Positions 52,295-61,098 of a stretch of DNA of 64,000 nt are shown piece by piece. Each line of letters begins with the position of its first letter. The stretch's first letter is position 1. The position numbers and the translations under genes were made by a program. Origin of the DNA: Butyrivibrio sp. X503 (GTDB taxonomy: Bacteria; Bacillota; Clostridia; Lachnospirales; Lachnospiraceae); the NCBI RefSeq assembly GCF_003625475.1, contig NZ_RAIQ01000004.1, forward strand, positions 186,001-250,000, read 5' to 3'. The notes under the pieces were generated by a model. That model made no database searches. It was not told where the DNA came from and was given only the letters and a program-made list of their open reading frames with translations.

Positions 52295-53110
52295 TCATTG
52301 TTTTTTCTCTTTAAAAGAGATGTTTTTTGTATCTTCATCATAGTCTTTCATCTCGATAATTCCTGACTTTCCTTCGAGTTCGGGCTTAGGAAGAATATTT
52401 TTTAGCTGAATAATTTTCTCGTCGATATAATCCTTGGTTCCTATGCTGACTTCAATGCCTCCGAAGTACAGGTATACGTTGTATTCGCTGTCAAAAAAAA
52501 TCTTGTCCGCGTTAAGCTCATATTTTTCAAGAAGCTGAGTTATGTCCAAAATTTCTTCAAAAATTTCTCCATTTTCAACAGGGAGCTTTTCATGAATTAT
52601 AACGCTGTCGAAGGAAAGGCCCATAACCTGCGGGACATCGTCCGACGGTTCAAAAGAACTTTCGACCACTATTCCGTCTCTGTCAAAATACATGTAATGG
52701 CCAAGATAAGCAATGTAGCCGGCAACAGCCTTCTCATAGACATTGATCTTGACGGAATCGGGTGAGATTATGTCCACATCCATCTTTTCTATGAACGGAA
52801 TGTCTCTGATACTCTTGTTTCTGTACTTAAAAGACAGATACATCGAATTCTTACAGAACTTGTCCGTCATTACCATTTCGACGATCTCTTCATCGGTGTA
52901 GTGCTTATTTCCGTTAACATAGACATTGGTTATTGTATAGTTGTCCGCGATATATTTAATAACGCCGACTATTATCACAAAAACAGCAAGAATGATCAGT
53001 GCAATAATATAAAGACTCCTGTTATTTCTGATGGAGTCTTTTATATGCCACCCGTTATGAAACACATGTCTCCTTACAGAGGATGCTCTTTTTCTGCGTC
53101 TTCTTGCCAT
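52295..53110 (-). CDS. ftsQ: cell division protein FtsQ/DivIB
   Basis: 271 residues. A basic cytoplasmic N-terminus (RRRRKRASSVRRH), one membrane segment (about 35-57), then a POTRA domain (ITNVYVNGNKHYTDEEIVEMV) and the FtsQ/DivIB beta domain. It stabilises the FtsL-DivIC complex at the septum. It begins 3 bp after the ftsW stop. Confidence 0.9.
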   Translation of the reverse strand: MARRRRKRASSVRRHVFHNGWHIKDSIRNNRSLYIIALIILAVFVIIVGVIKYIADNYTITNVYVNGNKHYTDEEIVEMVMTDKFCKNSMYLSFKYRNKSIRDIPFIEKMDVDIISPDSVKINVYEKAVAGYIAYLGHYMYFDRDGIVVESSFEPSDDVPQVMGLSFDSVIIHEKLPVENGEIFEEILDITQLLEKYELNADKIFFDSEYNVYLYFGGIEVSIGTKDYIDEKIIQLKNILPKPELEGKSGIIEMKDYDEDTKNISFKEKKQ

Positions 53111-53113
53111 TAT

Positions 53114-54259
53114 TTATCTTCCTATATTTCTTGCAACATTAAGGGCCAGCCCGACCTCAGCGAGCTGAATAATAACTGCAGATCCACCATAGCTTATGAA
53201 CGGAAGTGTTATTCCGGTGTTGGGAATTGTATTGGTAACAACCGCTATGTTAAGAATAACCTGAATGGAAATATGTCCCATAACGCCGATAACAAGAAGT
53301 GCTCCCAGCATATCAGGTGAATTGTTTGCAATGATCATGAGTCTCCAGATAAGAAGAAGGAACATAAGCATAACAGCGATTGCTCCGAAAAGTCCGAGCT
53401 CCTCACAGATAACAGAGAATATCATATCGTTCTGAGCCTCGGGAATAAATCCCATCTTCTGCATACTCTCTCCGAGTCCCTTACCAAATATTCCTCCGGA
53501 ACCTATGGCATAAAGAGCCTGCAATGTCTGGAATCCTTTTCCGCTGGCATGTGCATTGGGATCTATCCACGCAAGAACTCGCTCAAATCTGTAGTTCATT
53601 CCGCTTGAATGATCTGCATTAACTATAATGATAACCGCTACCGCTACGACTGCGACAAGCGAAAGAGCGGCTATAATATATTTTTTATATCCCGGAGTAG
53701 AGATAAACAGCATAACGACCGTGATTCCCATGATAATGATCGCGGAACTCAGGTTTTTTGTGATTCCGTACACCAGCAAGGAATAAAGTGTCGGAAAAGC
53801 AAGCGCCGTCAAATATCCTCTGGGAGTCAAAAGATTTTTCCTAAGCTTGATGATAAGCACCGCAGAAAAAACAATAACGGCGAATTTCGCGACCTCCGCG
53901 GGCTGAACCGACATACCCATGATGAAGATCCAACGCTTCGCACCGTTGATCCTTTTTCCGAAAGGAATAACGAGCAATATCAGCACGGCAGCGGCCACAT
54001 ATATCGGAAAAGCAAATTTGGCGATAAATCTGTACGGTATGTAAGAAACAATAAGCATCGCCGCAAGTCCGATAACCGTAGAAACAAGCTGATGTCTGAA
54101 ATAGTATGAGGAATCGCCGAGATCGAGGTTAGCCTCGTAAGAACTTGTGGAATACACCATTACAAGTCCGAACGCCAAAAGAAACAGTATGATGAATATC
54201 AAACTGTAATCAATGTATGACTCTTCTTTTGGTTTTCTAAGTGCTCTGATCCTGTTCAA
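53114..54259 (-). CDS. ftsW: FtsW/SpoVE-type septal peptidoglycan glycosyltransferase
   Basis: 381 residues from a TTG at 54259, chosen because it has AGGGG upstream, lies 22 bp after murD, and gives a normal N-terminus. A longer in-frame reading would overlap murD. Ten membrane segments of the SEDS family. Signatures: YSTSSYEANLDLGDSSYYFRHQL, IMGMSVQPAEVAKFAVIVF, FIPEAQNDMIFSVICEELGLFG and the C-terminal NTGITLPFISYGGSA. It polymerises glycan strands with a class B PBP. Confidence 0.94.
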   Translation of the reverse strand: MNRIRALRKPKEESYIDYSLIFIILFLLAFGLVMVYSTSSYEANLDLGDSSYYFRHQLVSTVIGLAAMLIVSYIPYRFIAKFAFPIYVAAAVLILLVIPFGKRINGAKRWIFIMGMSVQPAEVAKFAVIVFSAVLIIKLRKNLLTPRGYLTALAFPTLYSLLVYGITKNLSSAIIIMGITVVMLFISTPGYKKYIIAALSLVAVVAVAVIIIVNADHSSGMNYRFERVLAWIDPNAHASGKGFQTLQALYAIGSGGIFGKGLGESMQKMGFIPEAQNDMIFSVICEELGLFGAIAVMLMFLLLIWRLMIIANNSPDMLGALLVIGVMGHISIQVILNIAVVTNTIPNTGITLPFISYGGSAVIIQLAEVGLALNVARNIGR

Positions 54260-54281
54260 AACAACCCCTCGCCACAAAATA

Positions 54282-55652
54282 TTATAATTTGCAAACGTAT
54301 TCTTTGAATCTTTTACCCCTGGTCTCATAATTGGGGAACATATCCCAGCTTGCGCATGCGGGTGAAAGAAGAACCGCATCGCCCTCATTTGCACTCTGAG
54401 TACAGAACTCAAGTGCCTCTTCAAAAGTATCCTTAAATACAAAATCATTAAAGCCGTGCTTCTTAGCGCACTCTGCTATCTTCTCTTTGGTCTGACCGAT
54501 AAGAACAAGGAGTTTAACTTTATCTCCGAAATTCTCGATCCACTCATCGTATTCACTGCCCTTGTCATAGCCGCCACCTATAAGGATGGTAGGCTTACTC
54601 ATAGCCTTGATTCCCTGAATTGCAGCATCCGGATTGGTTCCCTTGGAATCGTTGTAGTAATCAACGCCATTCTTTGTGGCAACAAACTCGATTCTGTGCT
54701 CAACAGCCTTGAAGTTTCTTATAACCTCTAGGATTGTGGACATAGGAACGCCCATGGCAAGAGACATTGCTATCGCAGCCATTACGTTCTCCACATTGCA
54801 AAGTCCGACAAGATTCATGTCGTGGATATTCATGACGCTTACGGCATTACCCGCTGTGCTCATGTATATCTCGTCTCCGTCAAGGAAAAGACCGTCCGCA
54901 AGCTTTTCTTTTGTTGAAAAGAATACCACCTTGGCGGGACATCTTTTTCCGAAATCTCTTGTATATTCATTATCATAATTAAGAACGCAGGTATCGTCCT
55001 TAGTCTGATTGTTGGTGATGTTCTCCTTCATCGCAGCATAGCATTCCATAGTATGATGCCTGTTGAGATGATCGGGTGTAACGTTTAATATAGCAGACAC
55101 ATTGGCATGGAAATTATCAACCGCTTCCAGCTGAAAAGAGCTGATCTCTCCGACCGTAACCGATGAATCATCCATAAGAAGTGAGCTCTCCGCATAGGAT
55201 ACGCCGATATTTCCCACAACGTATACATTTCCGAATTGAGCCTTCATTATATCACCGACAAGTGTCGTTGTTGTTGTCTTTCCGTTGGTTCCCGTTATCG
55301 CAACCACCTTGCCCTTTGCAAAATTATAGGCAAGCTCTATCTCGCTCCAGATAGGAATATTCTTTTCTTTAATACGAAGTACAGTAGGTGAATCAAGAGG
55401 AACCGCAGGGCTTGGAACCACCAAAACCAGCTCATCAAGAACCTCATCGCTTATCTCTCCTACGATCACGTCTGTCTTATCTCTGTCTTCCTCATGAAGC
55501 TTTAATTTAATGTCTTCCACTGTCAAAGACTTGTTTTCTTCAAGAACAATGGGCTTTGCTCCCACCTTGTTAAGCAGGCTCACCGATCCGACGCCCGAAA
55601 GTCCGGAACCAATGACCAATACGTTTTTGCCAATAATATCACTTGTTTTCAT
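54282..55652 (-). CDS. murD: UDP-N-acetylmuramoylalanine-D-glutamate ligase
   Basis: 456 residues. It adds D-glutamate to UDP-MurNAc-L-Ala. ATP-binding loop ITGTNGKTTTTTLVG, the ligase motifs NVTPDHLNRHHTMECYAAMK, FKAVEHRIEFV and YNDSKGTNPDAA. The N-terminal VLVIGSGLSGVGSVSLL binds the UDP substrate. It lies 15 bp after mraY. Confidence 0.97.
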   Translation of the reverse strand: MKTSDIIGKNVLVIGSGLSGVGSVSLLNKVGAKPIVLEENKSLTVEDIKLKLHEEDRDKTDVIVGEISDEVLDELVLVVPSPAVPLDSPTVLRIKEKNIPIWSEIELAYNFAKGKVVAITGTNGKTTTTTLVGDIMKAQFGNVYVVGNIGVSYAESSLLMDDSSVTVGEISSFQLEAVDNFHANVSAILNVTPDHLNRHHTMECYAAMKENITNNQTKDDTCVLNYDNEYTRDFGKRCPAKVVFFSTKEKLADGLFLDGDEIYMSTAGNAVSVMNIHDMNLVGLCNVENVMAAIAMSLAMGVPMSTILEVIRNFKAVEHRIEFVATKNGVDYYNDSKGTNPDAAIQGIKAMSKPTILIGGGYDKGSEYDEWIENFGDKVKLLVLIGQTKEKIAECAKKHGFNDFVFKDTFEEALEFCTQSANEGDAVLLSPACASWDMFPNYETRGKRFKEYVCKL

Positions 55653-55667
55653 TACATCTACCTCTGA

Positions 55668-56633
55668 TTACAGTCCAATATATGCAAGCAGGCACAAAAG
55701 AATTGTGACTGTTGTAAACACGTTAACGACCTTGGTCTCTGACCATCCGCCCTTTTCAAAATGGTGATGTATGGGTGCCATTCTGAATATACGCTTTCCG
55801 TTAGTAAGCTTAAAATATGATACCTGAAGCATTACGGAAATAACCTCAAACATATAGATGAATCCAACTATCGCTATGAAGATCGGCATCTGAAGAACAT
55901 ATGCTATTCCCGTCACAAAGCCTCCGATAGCAAGTGAGCCGGTATCGCCCATCATGACTTTTCCGGGATATACGTTATATACAAGGTAGCCCAAAAGAGC
56001 TCCAAGCATTACACAAGATACCACCTGTGCTCCGTCGCTTCCGTATGCTATAGCGGCAACTCCGAAAAATCCCGCAACTACGGCTGTCACCGATGCACAT
56101 AAGCCGTCAACACCGTCCGTAAAATTGGTGCCGTTGGCTGTTCCGATCGCGATAAAGAACATAATAGGGATATTCCAGAATCCGAAATCAAGCATTTTAT
56201 CGGTAAAAGGAACTCTCATTGCAAGCGAAAGATCCGTACAACTCTCAATATAAAAAGCAAATATCATAGAAACAACAAACTGGCCGAGGAACTTCTGCCA
56301 AGCTCGCAGTCCCAAATTGTCTTTTTTAACAACTTTGATGAAATCATCAAGAAATCCCAAAAATCCAAATCCAAATGTAAGAATGAGAACGGGTATAACT
56401 TCCTTATGAGTGGGTGCGTAAAAAAGCCCTACTACCAGAAGCGGAAGGAGAAAGATAATTCCTCCCATTGTAGGTGTTCCTGTCTTTTTCTGATGGGATG
56501 CAAGTCCCTCTTTTCTCTCAGTCTGTCCTGCCTTGAGCTTTCTAAGTTCATTTATGATAGTAGGTCCTGAAACTACAGCTATCAAAAATGATACGACCAC
56601 AGGAATAAACGTTCTCAAAACATAACTACTCAC
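55668..56633 (-). CDS. mraY: phospho-N-acetylmuramoyl-pentapeptide transferase
   Basis: 321 residues, ten membrane segments. It makes lipid I by joining the muramyl pentapeptide to undecaprenyl phosphate. Signatures: KKTGTPTMGGIIFLLPL near the N-terminus, GFLDDFIKVVKKDNLGL with the Asp pair, NGTNFTDGVDGLC, GKVMMGDTGSLAIGG and the C-terminal MAPIHHHFEKGGWSE. It starts 25 bp after the PBP gene. Confidence 0.97.
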   Translation of the reverse strand: MSSYVLRTFIPVVVSFLIAVVSGPTIINELRKLKAGQTERKEGLASHQKKTGTPTMGGIIFLLPLLVVGLFYAPTHKEVIPVLILTFGFGFLGFLDDFIKVVKKDNLGLRAWQKFLGQFVVSMIFAFYIESCTDLSLAMRVPFTDKMLDFGFWNIPIMFFIAIGTANGTNFTDGVDGLCASVTAVVAGFFGVAAIAYGSDGAQVVSCVMLGALLGYLVYNVYPGKVMMGDTGSLAIGGFVTGIAYVLQMPIFIAIVGFIYMFEVISVMLQVSYFKLTNGKRIFRMAPIHHHFEKGGWSETKVVNVFTTVTILLCLLAYIGL

Positions 56634-56658
56634 GATAAAACCTCACAAAATATATAAA

Positions 56659-58965
56659 TCACTCACTACTCTTTCCTTCGGAAGCCTCTGCTGTAGGTGC
56701 TCCCGTGAAATCAGGCAAATCATCCCCGCCCATTTCATTTCCGTTTTCGGGGTTTACAAGATTACCTGTGTTCGGGTCAATATAATACCCTGTTGTCTCG
56801 TCTACGTCAAATGACTCCCAAATATTGGTGTCGTCTTCTTTCTCTTCTTTCTTGTCTTTCTTCTGCTTTTCGGCATCTTCTTTCTTTTCGCCGGCTTTAC
56901 CTTCTTCAGAAGTGCCTTCCGCCTTTTCACCTTCGGTATTTTCTCCGGTTGCTTCCTCGCCCTCCGCAGCTTCACCTTCCCCGGCCGGCTGTGTGGGAGT
57001 TACCATATTGGCGCGAATCTCATCAAGCTCTGCCTGCTCCTTCTCGTTTATCTCTTCAGTCATCTGATAATTTAGATAAGGAAGAGCCTCTGTAAGAACT
57101 CTCTTAACGATCCATGTTGCGTTCTTGGCATCATCCTGCAAAGCTACATTTGGTCTGTCCACAACAACATAGATAGCGATCTCCGGATGATCTGCAGGAG
57201 CATAGCCCATGAATGATACAACGTACTGTCTGTTTCCACGGGGAAGCGTCTGCGCTGTACCGGTCTTACCGCCGATCATATAACCTGCGGGTCTTGCGGT
57301 CTTACCTGTACCCTCGTCACCCGCTACAACTTTATTGCAATACTGAATGATCTTTTCGGAAGTACTCGGAGAAATAGTCTGCCTGAGCACTCTGGGTTCT
57401 ATATTTTTAATAGTAGATCCGCTGCTTGAAACAATCTTTTTTACCATATGAGGCTCGTAGTAGTAACCACCGTTGATAAGCGAAGAAAAAGCAGTGATCA
57501 TCTCGATCATGTCACAGTCAAAGTTCTGTCCGAAAGCATTGGTCGCAAGATCCGTCGGTGTCATCTCTTCAGGCTTTTTGACAATATTTTCCGTTCTTGC
57601 TTCTCCGGCAAGATCTATATTGGTCTTAAGGCCAAAACCAAATTGTTTTTGGAACTTGGTGAACTTTTCTTTTCCGATTGCCTGCGCCTCATGCATAAGC
57701 GCTACGTTACATGAAATCTCAATCGCGCGTTCAACTGAAACATCGCCGTCACCGTATGTATTATGGCAGTGGATCTTCCAATCACCGATCTCCAACGAGC
57801 CGTTACAGTTATAGTGTTCATTACCTGTAATAGCCCCGGTTTCAAGTCCTGTAGCTGTTGTAAAAGGCTTGGATACCGATCCCGGCTCATATGTATCACT
57901 GATGCAGTAGTTTTTCCAAAGAGCATTGAGCTGCCTGTAAGTCTCTTCGTCGGAAAAACCGTCAAGCATCTCTTGAGTGATATATACACCGGAATCAAAA
58001 TCCGATTCGCCCGGTACGAGCTTTCCTTTTGCATCCACCATGGGCATTCCGATAAGTTTGGAGGTATCTCTCGGATTATTGGGATCATAATTGGGATAAC
58101 TCGCCATTGCAAGTATATCACCGTTATTAACGTTCATCATGATGCAACCGATATTGTTGGCGCCATTGCCCTGACGAGCGTTATTTGCATGTTCATCATT
58201 GTACTGCTTAATGTATTTCTCAACGATAGTCTGAAGATTACCGTCGATCGTTGTTACAATGCTGTCTCCGTCAGTAGCCGGAATCGTTGTTCTCTCAAGA
58301 GTGGAATCATCATCAAGATATCCGTACTCTCTTCCCAAGGTTCCGCTGAGCGTGTCATTATAATACTCCTCAAGTCCGTAAGTTCCGATATTGTCACCTG
58401 TTGTAAAACCGATAACATCGCACGCAAGAGTTCCGTTTGGATACTTTCTTATATAATTGTCCTCGAACCATATACCCTGGATATTCTCGTCATAGGTATC
58501 GGTTCCCGGTGTCATAAGATCCTGAAAAGGAGCGACCTGATCATACTCAAGCTTTTTGGCCAATGTATAATACTGAGAAGTCGGGTGCTCACTCAAGTAA
58601 TTCCTGATCTCACCTCCGTCAAGCTTAAAGTACTTAACAAGCGCATTGACCGTAGGATCCACATACTTATCACTTCTGAGAAGGAGCTTGGCGTCAAGGA
58701 TAACATTGTATACCTTCTCACTGTAAGCAAGAACAGTACCGTTGGAGTCCTTGATCTCTCCTCTTCTGAAAGGAATGGTAACAGAGTCATATTGCTGCTG
58801 TGAAAGCACCTGTTTCTCATATTCCTCACCGTTGTTCTTGGTGATCAGAATGAGTCTGACTCCTAACCCAACGAAAGCCAGTAGCACAATTACAAATAGC
58901 ACTACCAGCTTTTTCTTCATTCCTATAGTAAATTTCTGTTGTTTTACACGGGCATTCTGTTTCAT
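56659..58965 (-). CDS. class B penicillin-binding protein (FtsI/SpoVD-type) with acidic tail
   Basis: 768 residues from the ATG at 58965 (AAGGAA upstream). One N-terminal membrane segment, a PBP dimerisation domain (RRGEIKDSNGTVLAYSEKVYN), then the transpeptidase: SxxK in EPGSVSKPFTT, SxN in EISCNVALM and KTG in GGKTGTAQ. It cross-links septal peptidoglycan with FtsW. After about residue 660, a Glu/Lys/Gly-rich tail of about 100 residues ends DVDETTGYYIDPNTGNL and beyond. No PASTA domains are present, unlike many SpoVD/PBP2 proteins. Confidence 0.93.
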   Translation of the reverse strand: MKQNARVKQQKFTIGMKKKLVVLFVIVLLAFVGLGVRLILITKNNGEEYEKQVLSQQQYDSVTIPFRRGEIKDSNGTVLAYSEKVYNVILDAKLLLRSDKYVDPTVNALVKYFKLDGGEIRNYLSEHPTSQYYTLAKKLEYDQVAPFQDLMTPGTDTYDENIQGIWFEDNYIRKYPNGTLACDVIGFTTGDNIGTYGLEEYYNDTLSGTLGREYGYLDDDSTLERTTIPATDGDSIVTTIDGNLQTIVEKYIKQYNDEHANNARQGNGANNIGCIMMNVNNGDILAMASYPNYDPNNPRDTSKLIGMPMVDAKGKLVPGESDFDSGVYITQEMLDGFSDEETYRQLNALWKNYCISDTYEPGSVSKPFTTATGLETGAITGNEHYNCNGSLEIGDWKIHCHNTYGDGDVSVERAIEISCNVALMHEAQAIGKEKFTKFQKQFGFGLKTNIDLAGEARTENIVKKPEEMTPTDLATNAFGQNFDCDMIEMITAFSSLINGGYYYEPHMVKKIVSSSGSTIKNIEPRVLRQTISPSTSEKIIQYCNKVVAGDEGTGKTARPAGYMIGGKTGTAQTLPRGNRQYVVSFMGYAPADHPEIAIYVVVDRPNVALQDDAKNATWIVKRVLTEALPYLNYQMTEEINEKEQAELDEIRANMVTPTQPAGEGEAAEGEEATGENTEGEKAEGTSEEGKAGEKKEDAEKQKKDKKEEKEDDTNIWESFDVDETTGYYIDPNTGNLVNPENGNEMGGDDLPDFTGAPTAEASEGKSSE

Positions 58966-58984
58966 TTTAAAAAGCGTTTCCTTA

Positions 58985-59428
58985 TTACTTACTCTCCGTC
59001 TGCGGTATCGGTGCAATCTGTCTTACATAATCATTACCGCCTCCGTCGGAATATGTGACTATCTGTCCGTCCGTAGCATAAGTCATACCATATTCCTGTA
59101 TGGCAATACGCTTAACTTCTTCCAGGTCGACGTTGCCATTAGCTCTATTATACGCTTCATCATTATCTTGTTTCAAATTATTTAATTGACTCTCGAGCGT
59201 TGCTATGTTTTTAACGCTGTTTGTGATCTGTGACTGCAAGGAAATGTACCAAGCCAGTGTTCCGACCATGAGTACCATTGCAAGCGACAAAAACAAAAGA
59301 TATCCAAGGCTCATGTGGTGACGTCTTCTGTGTTGATGTAAAGGATCGTGAACATGAACTCTTCTGCGCTCATATGCGGGTGCGTTATTTAATTGTCTTG
59401 CTGCGTTGCCGCGTACGTACTGTGCCAT
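58985..59428 (-). CDS. ftsL: FtsL-type cell division protein
   Basis: 147 residues from the ATG at 59428, which has GGAGAG upstream. A His/Arg-rich N-terminus (VHVHDPLHQHRRRHH), one membrane segment (about 45-65), then a short coiled coil (IATLESQLNNLKQDNDEAYN) and a Gly-rich end. Position between rsmH and the class B PBP fits FtsL/DivIC. The sequence is divergent, so the name rests on position and topology. Confidence 0.82.
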   Translation of the reverse strand: MAQYVRGNAARQLNNAPAYERRRVHVHDPLHQHRRRHHMSLGYLLFLSLAMVLMVGTLAWYISLQSQITNSVKNIATLESQLNNLKQDNDEAYNRANGNVDLEEVKRIAIQEYGMTYATDGQIVTYSDGGGNDYVRQIAPIPQTESK

Positions 59429-59492
59429 GTTCTCTCTCCTTTCCATTTATGATGTCATGCCTTTTAATACGTATATTTAACAGTTTCCCCGA

Positions 59493-60431
59493 TCACTTTG
59501 CCTTTTCGAATACCCTTAGTTTGGCGCTCTGTGATCTTTTATTTTCTGAAAGCTCTTTTTCACTTGGAAGAATAGGCTTTCTTGTAATAACTTTTCCTTT
59601 TGAGACATTGCCGCATACACAAACCGGAAATTCCGGAGGACACGTGCAAGGATTCTCATTCTTTTTAAAATTGGTCTTGGTTATACGATCTTCCAACGAA
59701 TGGAAAGTTATAACGCATAACCTTCCGCCCGGATTAAGGAAATCTATGAATCCGTCGAGCGAATCCTTGAGAACATCAAGTTCTCTGTTAAGTGCGATCC
59801 TAAGTGCCTGATATGTTCTCTTGGAAGGATGTCCTCCCTTTTCCCTCATCTTGGCGGGGATCGCAGCTTTTATGATCTCGTTCAGCTGATAGGTTGTCTC
59901 TATCGGAGCTTTCTCTCTTGCCATGCATATGTGCTTGGCTATATTCTTGGCGAATTTATCCTCGCTGTAATCGCGTATTATATGGAAAATCTCCGTCTCC
60001 GAATACTCGTTGACTATATTGCCGGCAGTAAGCGGCTGCCTTCTGTCCATTCTCATATCGAGCGGAACATCTTCTTTATAGGTAAATCCTCTGTCAGCGT
60101 TATCAAGCTGATAAGATGAAACTCCAAGGTCAAGTATGATCCCGTCTACGCCGGTAACTCCCAGTTCTCTGAGCCTTGAAACAGCGTTCTCGTAATTGTC
60201 TCTTATAATGGTGACTTTGTCGCCAAACTCTGATAGTCTCTCGCTTGCGGCCTTTATTGCATCTTCATCCTGATCTGTGCCGTACAGATGTCCCTTATCG
60301 GACAATCTGCTTGCTATGTGGTAGGAATGTCCTCCACCGCCAAGCGTTCCGTCGAGATATATCCCGTCGGGCTTTATATTCAGATTTTCCAGCGATTCCT
60401 CAAGAAGTACCGAATAATGTTTGAATTCCAT
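59493..60431 (-). CDS. rsmH: 16S rRNA (cytosine(1402)-N(4))-methyltransferase
   Basis: 312 residues. The cofactor motif [17 protein letters not shown] is near the N-terminus, [31 protein letters not shown] is a family signature, and the C-terminus has [14 protein letters not shown]. It modifies C1402 in the ribosomal P site. It follows mraZ by 33 bp. Confidence 0.96.
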   Translation of the reverse strand: MEFKHYSVLLEESLENLNIKPDGIYLDGTLGGGGHSYHIASRLSDKGHLYGTDQDEDAIKAASERLSEFGDKVTIIRDNYENAVSRLRELGVTGVDGIILDLGVSSYQLDNADRGFTYKEDVPLDMRMDRRQPLTAGNIVNEYSETEIFHIIRDYSEDKFAKNIAKHICMAREKAPIETTYQLNEIIKAAIPAKMREKGGHPSKRTYQALRIALNRELDVLKDSLDGFIDFLNPGGRLCVITFHSLEDRITKTNFKKNENPCTCPPEFPVCVCGNVSKGKVITRKPILPSEKELSENKRSQSAKLRVFEKAK

Positions 60432-60464
60432 CTATGCATCCTTACGATCCGCCATTCGCATAGC

Positions 60465-60905
60465 TTAGATGCTCAAGCCGTACTCGCTCATCTTAGCCGC
60501 TATTCCATTTATATCTTCAAAAGAGCTTGCTTTCTCCCACTCAGTCTTACTCCAGATCTCAGCTCTGTTTCCGACTCCGGCGATAACAGCCTCTTTCTCG
60601 ATACCTGCGTGCTGTAACAGATTGGCGGGAATAAGTATTCTTCCCTGTTTATCCGTCTCAGCGTCAATGGCTCCGGCGATAAAGAAACGTCCCAGCATAC
60701 GAGCCTCCGGCTTGTCCATGGGCAGTGATTGAAGCTTTTCTTCGAACTTGTCCCAGCCTTCCTGAGCGAACACAAAAAGACAACCGTCAAATCCCTTGGT
60801 AACCACAAATTGTTCACCAAGGAGTTCACGGAACTTAGCAGGAATTATGAGTCTTCCCTTGGCGTCAATGGAATGACTGTATTCGCCTCTAAATGCTGTT
60901 CCCAA
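60465..60905 (-). CDS. mraZ: transcriptional regulator MraZ
   Basis: 146 residues. Two AbrB/SpoVT-like halves, each with the DxxGR motif: [25 protein letters not shown] and [22 protein letters not shown]. MraZ forms a ring and controls the dcw operon it leads. The apparent start is TTG at 60905, with no strong ribosome site. It lies only 5 bp from the operator repeats, so the transcript leader is short. Confidence 0.95.
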   Translation of the reverse strand: MGTAFRGEYSHSIDAKGRLIIPAKFRELLGEQFVVTKGFDGCLFVFAQEGWDKFEEKLQSLPMDKPEARMLGRFFIAGAIDAETDKQGRILIPANLLQHAGIEKEAVIAGVGNRAEIWSKTEWEKASSFEDINGIAAKMSEYGLSI

Positions 60906-60910
60906 TTATT

Positions 60911-60950
60911 TTCTACCACTTTCAACCACTTTTTAACACTTTTTACCACT
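60911..60950 (-). promoter_or_regulatory. MraZ operator: four AAGTGGT-type repeats, 10-bp period
   Basis: On the minus strand the cores AAGTGGT, AAGTGTT, AAGTGGT and AAGTGGT occur at exact 10-bp spacing, directly before the mraZ start. MraZ is known to bind direct repeats near its own promoter with about 10-bp spacing. Here the core is GTGG-type rather than the TGGG reported in some species. A -10 TATAAT lies just upstream (60958-60963). Confidence 0.85.
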
Positions 60951-60957
60951 TAACCCC

Positions 60958-60963
60958 ATTATA
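60958..60963 (-). promoter_or_regulatory. -10 element of the dcw operon
   Basis: Perfect TATAAT on the minus strand, 8 bp from the first MraZ repeat. No good -35 is seen at 17-19 bp. The start would be within the first repeat, so MraZ binding would occlude initiation. Confidence 0.55.
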
Positions 60964-61098
60964 GACTATAAATTTTTATTTAACAACCTTTAATTTGAAA
61001 AAAATTCGTAAATTTAAGTAGGTCTTTTCGAATACTTCATGATGCGTTATCCTATTAGGGACGCTTAAAATTTATTACGAAAGAAAGAGGGAAAGATT

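Noticed and set aside
54260-54448. Longer ftsW reading frame extending into murD
   Set aside because: The extra 63 residues are basic and non-conserved, and overlap the murD coding end. The TTG at 54259 has a good ribosome site.
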